Shown piece after piece: positions 60,142 to 64,000 of a stretch of DNA of 64,000 nucleotides. The stretch's first letter is position 1. Every line of letters starts with the position of its first letter. The position numbers were made by a program, and so were the translations under genes. Origin of the DNA: Datisca glomerata (Eukaryota > Streptophyta > Magnoliopsida > Cucurbitales > Datiscaceae); the NCBI GenBank assembly GCA_003255025.1, contig QANY01009435.1, forward strand, positions 558,001 through 622,000. Direction: 5' to 3'. The notes under the pieces are model-generated. The model had not been told where the DNA came from and ran no database searches. It was given only the letters and a program-made list of their open reading frames with translations.

Positions 60142-61451
60142 TGTTGGATCGAGTTTTAAGAATTTAAAGAAAATAATGAACCACGAACGCTTCGTCGACG
60201 GAAAATAAAAAAATTTCACATAAACTATTTAATCATATTAAATATAAAACCTTTTATGATCATGCATATTTAGATTGACTTATTTAGAAGAGGTGAAAAT
60301 AATATTATACCTTTCTTGTATCGGAAAAGTTGTGACTTGGTGGAATCATATTGATTGTCTTGCATTCTTAGTTCTTTGTAAAACTTGAATCAATATTCGC
60401 ACCAACAACCACTCGTAGGATTCAAAAGTATATATCAATATAGTGTCATCTGGAATTGAGTGTGGGCTCTTAGAACAATTAAAGAAGAAAAAATAAAATT
60501 TTCTCCTCCTCTAGATTTCGGTAGCAACATGGAGGGGAGAGAGAATTTACTTTCTTTGCTCTATGTAATCACACACTGTGATCAGGATTTTGTCAACACA
60601 CTTAGAGAGGTAAACCTAATGTCATCCCTTATATAAAGATTATAGAATTGACACACTGTAAATTGTCAAAATTGTCCGCCATTTACTGTAATTATCAAAA
60701 TTTTACATATCTCTAGAGCCAATATTGTGTCCATCAATCTAAGACCGAATAGACCCACATGAATAAAGCTATAGGATTCAAATACTTAGTGAATTTATCT
60801 CTATAAATTTCTGACCTATTTAATCTTGACATCATACGACTCCACTATATGTTCGATGTCGAATCAACTTTCAATTCATGCGCGCTACATTTTCTGTTGG
60901 TGCAAATAAACACTTTTTATTTCATGGTTCGCAGAATATTTTGCTATGTTACCCTTCGTGAACATCAGTAATAAGAGCGTGATGTAAAATTAACATTTTA
61001 CCCATCTATTTAATATTTTCTTAACTCATTTGTTGACTGTGAATAAGAAAGACATAATAGTTAATTATCTCGCCTAATTCACCATATCTTATTCAATGAT
61101 TCATTTCATCAAGTACTTGGTCAGGTTTTTTATTCACACATCCATCAATAAAGCATAATGTGATGTTGTTGCATTTTATAATCTCGCCACGAATTTCATA
61201 TTTGTAAAACACGTAACTCCAACATAGTTGAATCACGATCCCAACAATCGAGGTATTGTCCAGCAATTCATCTTCACTCTTTACTCTTCTTAAGTTGATA
61301 ATAGTTTTAGGACTTAGTAAATTATAAACACACTTTAATTAATAAAAAAACTTTCATTCATTCATTACATTCAATAATACAAAAATTCTAAGAAATAACT
61401 AAATACTCATAAATACTTATTACACTCTACTTTATGGACATAATTCTAATA
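60142..61451 (-). repeat. 3' LTR of the second copia element
   Basis: Starts TGTTGGATCGAGTTTT and ends near TTCTAATA, next to a polypurine tract (minus strand CCAAGTGGGAGAC, 61464-61452). Homologous to the LTR at 37147-38994. Confidence 0.82.
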
Positions 61452-61486
61452 GTCTCCCACTTGGACTAAAGTAGGAGTGTACAATC

Positions 61487-62570
61487 TCATATCCTCATGC
61501 CCTCCAGATGACCATCAAAGACTTTACTGCTTAAAGTCTTCATGAATGGATCTGTCAGGTTGTTGACCGTCGATATGTGTGTTACTACAACATCTCCATG
61601 CTGAACAATCTCTCTAATCAGGTGATATTTACTCTTTATGTGTTTGGATCTTTTGTGGCTCATTGGTTCCTTTGAATTCGCTACAGCCCAACTGTTATCG
61701 TAATAAAGTGTCATGGGCTTGTCAGCTTCTAAAATTTCTAAGTCACATATCCTCATTTGCAGCTTCACAAGCTGCCACATACTCAACTTTCATGATAGAA
61801 TCAGCAATGTAGGATTACTTGATACTTCTCCATACAATAGCTCCAGCATTCAGGATGAACACCGATCTTGAAGTGAACCTTCTAGAATCCTTGTCTACTT
61901 GAAAATCAGTATACTCCATCATATTCAGGTCGGTACCTGAATACACAAGCATGTAGTTTTTTATTGTCCTAAGATACTTAAGGATATGCTTGACGGTATT
62001 CCAATGCTCGAATCCAAGATTATATTGGAAATGACTCACCACACCCATCGCGTAGAAAATGTCTAGCCTAGTGCAAATCATCACATACACGAGACTTCCT
62101 ATGACTGAGGCATAGGGAATCTTTCTCATGCCTTCCTCTTCTTGAGGATTCTTGAGAGACTGCTCCTTAAAGAGGTTGACTCCGTGTCTAAAAGGAAGAT
62201 ATCCCTTCTTTGAGTCTTGCATATCGAATCGATCCATCACCTTATCAATATAAGATGCTTGAGACAGTGTCAATTGTCTGTTCTTCTGATCTCGAAAGAT
62301 CTGAATACCTAGGACAAATGCAACTTCTCCAAGATCTTTCATATCAAATTGCTTTACAAGCCAAATCTTGACATAAGATAATTTTCTTACATCATTCTCA
62401 ATAAGCAGAATATCATCCACATAGAAAATTAGAAAACCCATATTCCCTTCATGTATTAGCTTATACACATAGGGTTCATCCACTAACTGCTCAAAATCAA
62501 AGTTCTTGATAGTTTCATCAAATCTAATATTCCAAAGTTCGCAAACCTTACTCGCTTGGTATTTCTCCAT
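61487..62570 (-). pseudogene. Copia reverse transcriptase and RNase H
   Basis: A 251-codon open frame (62570-61815) covers the RT palm and start of RNase H: FYVDDILLIEND with an intact YVDD box (about 62425-62390), DLGEVAFVLGIQIFRDQ, LSQASYIDKVMDRFDM, IPYASVIGSLVYVM, HWNTVKHILKYLR and VFILNAGAIVWRSIK. After a stop the RNase H tail continues at 61786-61487 with MTLYYDNSWAVANSKEPMSH and KHIKSKYHLIREIV. The first part of RT, upstream of 62570, is broken. Compared with the copia element at 17 kb it is better preserved, so this insertion is probably younger. Still not functional as read. Confidence 0.88.
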
Positions 62571-63240
62571 GAACTCGTCTGGTTGAACTATATAAATGTG
62601 TTATTCAAGATTGTCATTCAGAAAAGTAGTCTTGACATCCATCTGCCAGCTTTCATAATAGAGGGCAGCAAATTTAGACAGGAGGATTCAGATGGATTTA
62701 AGCATGACCACCGACGAAAAGATATCCTCATAGTCAATATCTTTATTTTGGGTATAGATCTTGGCTACTAGCGTAGCTTTGAATGTCTCCACATTCCTAT
62801 TCGGACCTCTCTTTTTCTTATAAATTATATTTACACCCTACAAGTTTTACCTCTTTAGGAGGATCTATAAGTTTCTAGACTCCGTTCGAGTACATCGATT
62901 GTATCTCAACTTTCATGGATTTTTGTAATATACTCACTTAAGGACCAGTCATGGCCTGTGAGTAGGAGACAAATTCATCATGATCTTTATTTGAAATTGT
63001 TGTTAAGGAATTTCCATAAGACATGTACCTGCTAGGGTGTCTAACAACCCTCCCACTATATCGAGGCTCTATAGGCTCTAGCTCCTGATGCGGTTCTTCC
63101 ATTATTGAATCAGAAACAGTTTCTGACTGGGAAGTCGATGTCCTCCCACTCAATAATTCCTCTAGCACAAGAGTGCTTCTCGGTTTAATACTTTTTATAT
63201 TGTCCTTTTCAAGAAAACATGCATTCATGGTCACGAATAT
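62571..63240 (-). pseudogene. Copia integrase-RT linker region
   Basis: Minus frame 63234-62938 begins in the final part of integrase (MTMNACFLEKDN) and carries KPRSTLVLEEL, EPRYSGRVVRHPSRY and SYSQAM, the link before RT seen also at 18090-17731. Between 62938 and 62571 the start of RT is present in broken frames. Confidence 0.78.
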
Positions 63241-64000
63241 TTTCTAGTCAGTTGGACTATAAAAGATGTATGTATTCATTCCTTTGGCATATCCTACAAA
63301 TTGGCGTAATTCTTATCTAGTAGCAAACTTGCTTGACTTCGATCTCAGTATATTTGCTTGGCATCCTCATATCCTAAGGTGGCTTACGGACGACTTTCGT
63401 CCACTCCATCTTTCATATGGCTTCCTAGGCACCATCTTTGACAGAACTTGGTTCAGAATGTATGATGTTGTTTTCAAGGCATATCCCCAGAATGAATCTG
63501 GGAGGGATGATCCATCAAAGTTCAATTCATTCTCTCTGACACACCATTCTGTTCTTGAGTGTCACGCGCTATAAGCTGAGAAAGAATCATTTCTTCCTCA
63601 AGAAAGTTTTCGAACTCTCCTAACAAGTACTCTCCACCATGATCAGATCGTAGTGTTTTTATTTGTTTCTCTAATTGCTTCTTAATCATAATCTTGTACT
63701 TCTTGAACCTTTCAAAGGTTTCAGACTTTTGGCGCATTAGATAAACATGTCCAAAATGAGAGTAGTTATCAGTGAAGGTTACAAAATATTCGTGACCTCC
63801 TCTTGCTTGGATATTCATGGCCCATATACATCTCTATGTACGAGTTTGAGGCATTGAGTGGCTCTTTCACCCTTCGCTAAAAATTGTCTCTTGGTCATTT
63901 TGCATTCTATATAGGAATCACATGTGGGTAGTGATCCCACACTTAAAGTTTACAATGGATAATCATTTACAAGTCTTAATCCTGTCCAGGCTAATGTGGT
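63241..64000 (-). pseudogene. Copia integrase (partial at the window edge)
   Basis: Frame 63818-63522 holds the catalytic core: FTDNYSHFGHVYLM with the first Asp, LRSDHGGEYLLGEF with the second Asp and [10 protein letters not shown] with the catalytic Glu (D,D-35-E pattern). Further core sequence runs to about 63241 in broken frames. Above 63818, motifs of the pre-integrase zinc region (ECKMTKRQFLAKGERA) appear in shifted frames, and the HI-LDRI segment sits at the edge. The rest of the element lies outside the window. Confidence 0.85.

Larger units (their letters stand above)
60142..64000 (-). mobile_element. Ty1/copia retrotransposon, minus strand, cut by the window edge
   Basis: 3' LTR, RNase H, reverse transcriptase and integrase appear in copia order on the minus strand; gag, protease and the 5' LTR would lie beyond 64000. 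The protein motifs resemble the copia element at 16-20 kb, but the LTRs differ in sequence. Confidence 0.88.

Overview
This looks like a draft-assembled plant nuclear genome window, very probably from a eudicot. It is strongly AT-rich and dominated by transposable elements. It holds two spliced single-copy plant genes and fragments of endogenous pararetrovirus. Ns occur in microsatellites (8314, 22393, 51223), and there is a 20-N gap at 43995-44014.

Layout. 1-3.1 kb: a complete non-autonomous CACTA transposon (997-2975, TSD GTA) carrying a decayed two-exon piece of an aldo-keto reductase gene. 3.1-6.5 kb: AT-rich DNA with one unrecognised GC-richer island. 6.6-8.2 kb: endogenous caulimovirid locus A, a reverse-transcriptase fragment on + joined head-to-head to another viral segment on -, beside a (TA)n tract. 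9.55-25.4 kb: a gag-only Ty3/gypsy element on the minus strand (LTRs 9556-9949 and 24297-25375). Its gag is split by an 11-kb Ty1/copia element (about 12422-23434), and the 3' LTR of that copia is itself interrupted by a DNA transposon (13811-15428), giving three nested layers. 26.6-27.4 kb: possible LTR remnant. 28574-30204: a five-exon gene for a cysteine-rich type C heterotrimeric G-protein gamma subunit (GS3/AGG3-like). 32.0-44.4 kb: a decayed dual-RNase-H (Tat-type) Ty3/gypsy element with LTRs at 32486-33176 and 43402-44144. It sits between microsatellites and carries a hAT-like MITE, a copia LTR, a 547-bp tandem duplication, an 86-91-bp minisatellite and an antisense ORF. 44.4-46.2 kb: endogenous pararetrovirus locus B, with an ORF remnant followed by a TATA box and a polyadenylation signal. 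47270-50693: a MULE with about 120-bp TIRs, a 9-bp TSD and a transposase lacking its catalytic core. 51424-52894: a complete five-exon RBX1 gene (minus strand). 53-60 kb: AT-rich DNA with a second CACTA terminus and a DNA-transposon end. 60142-64000: the 3' part of a second Ty1/copia element, running off the right edge.

Only the G-gamma and RBX1 genes look functional. All retroelement and viral frames carry stops or frameshifts. I found no tRNA, rRNA or CRISPR. I see no clearly new biological system. The most unusual material is the pair of rearranged pararetroviral loci, the gene-capturing CACTA element and the tandem hairpin and minisatellite arrays inside the gypsy elements.
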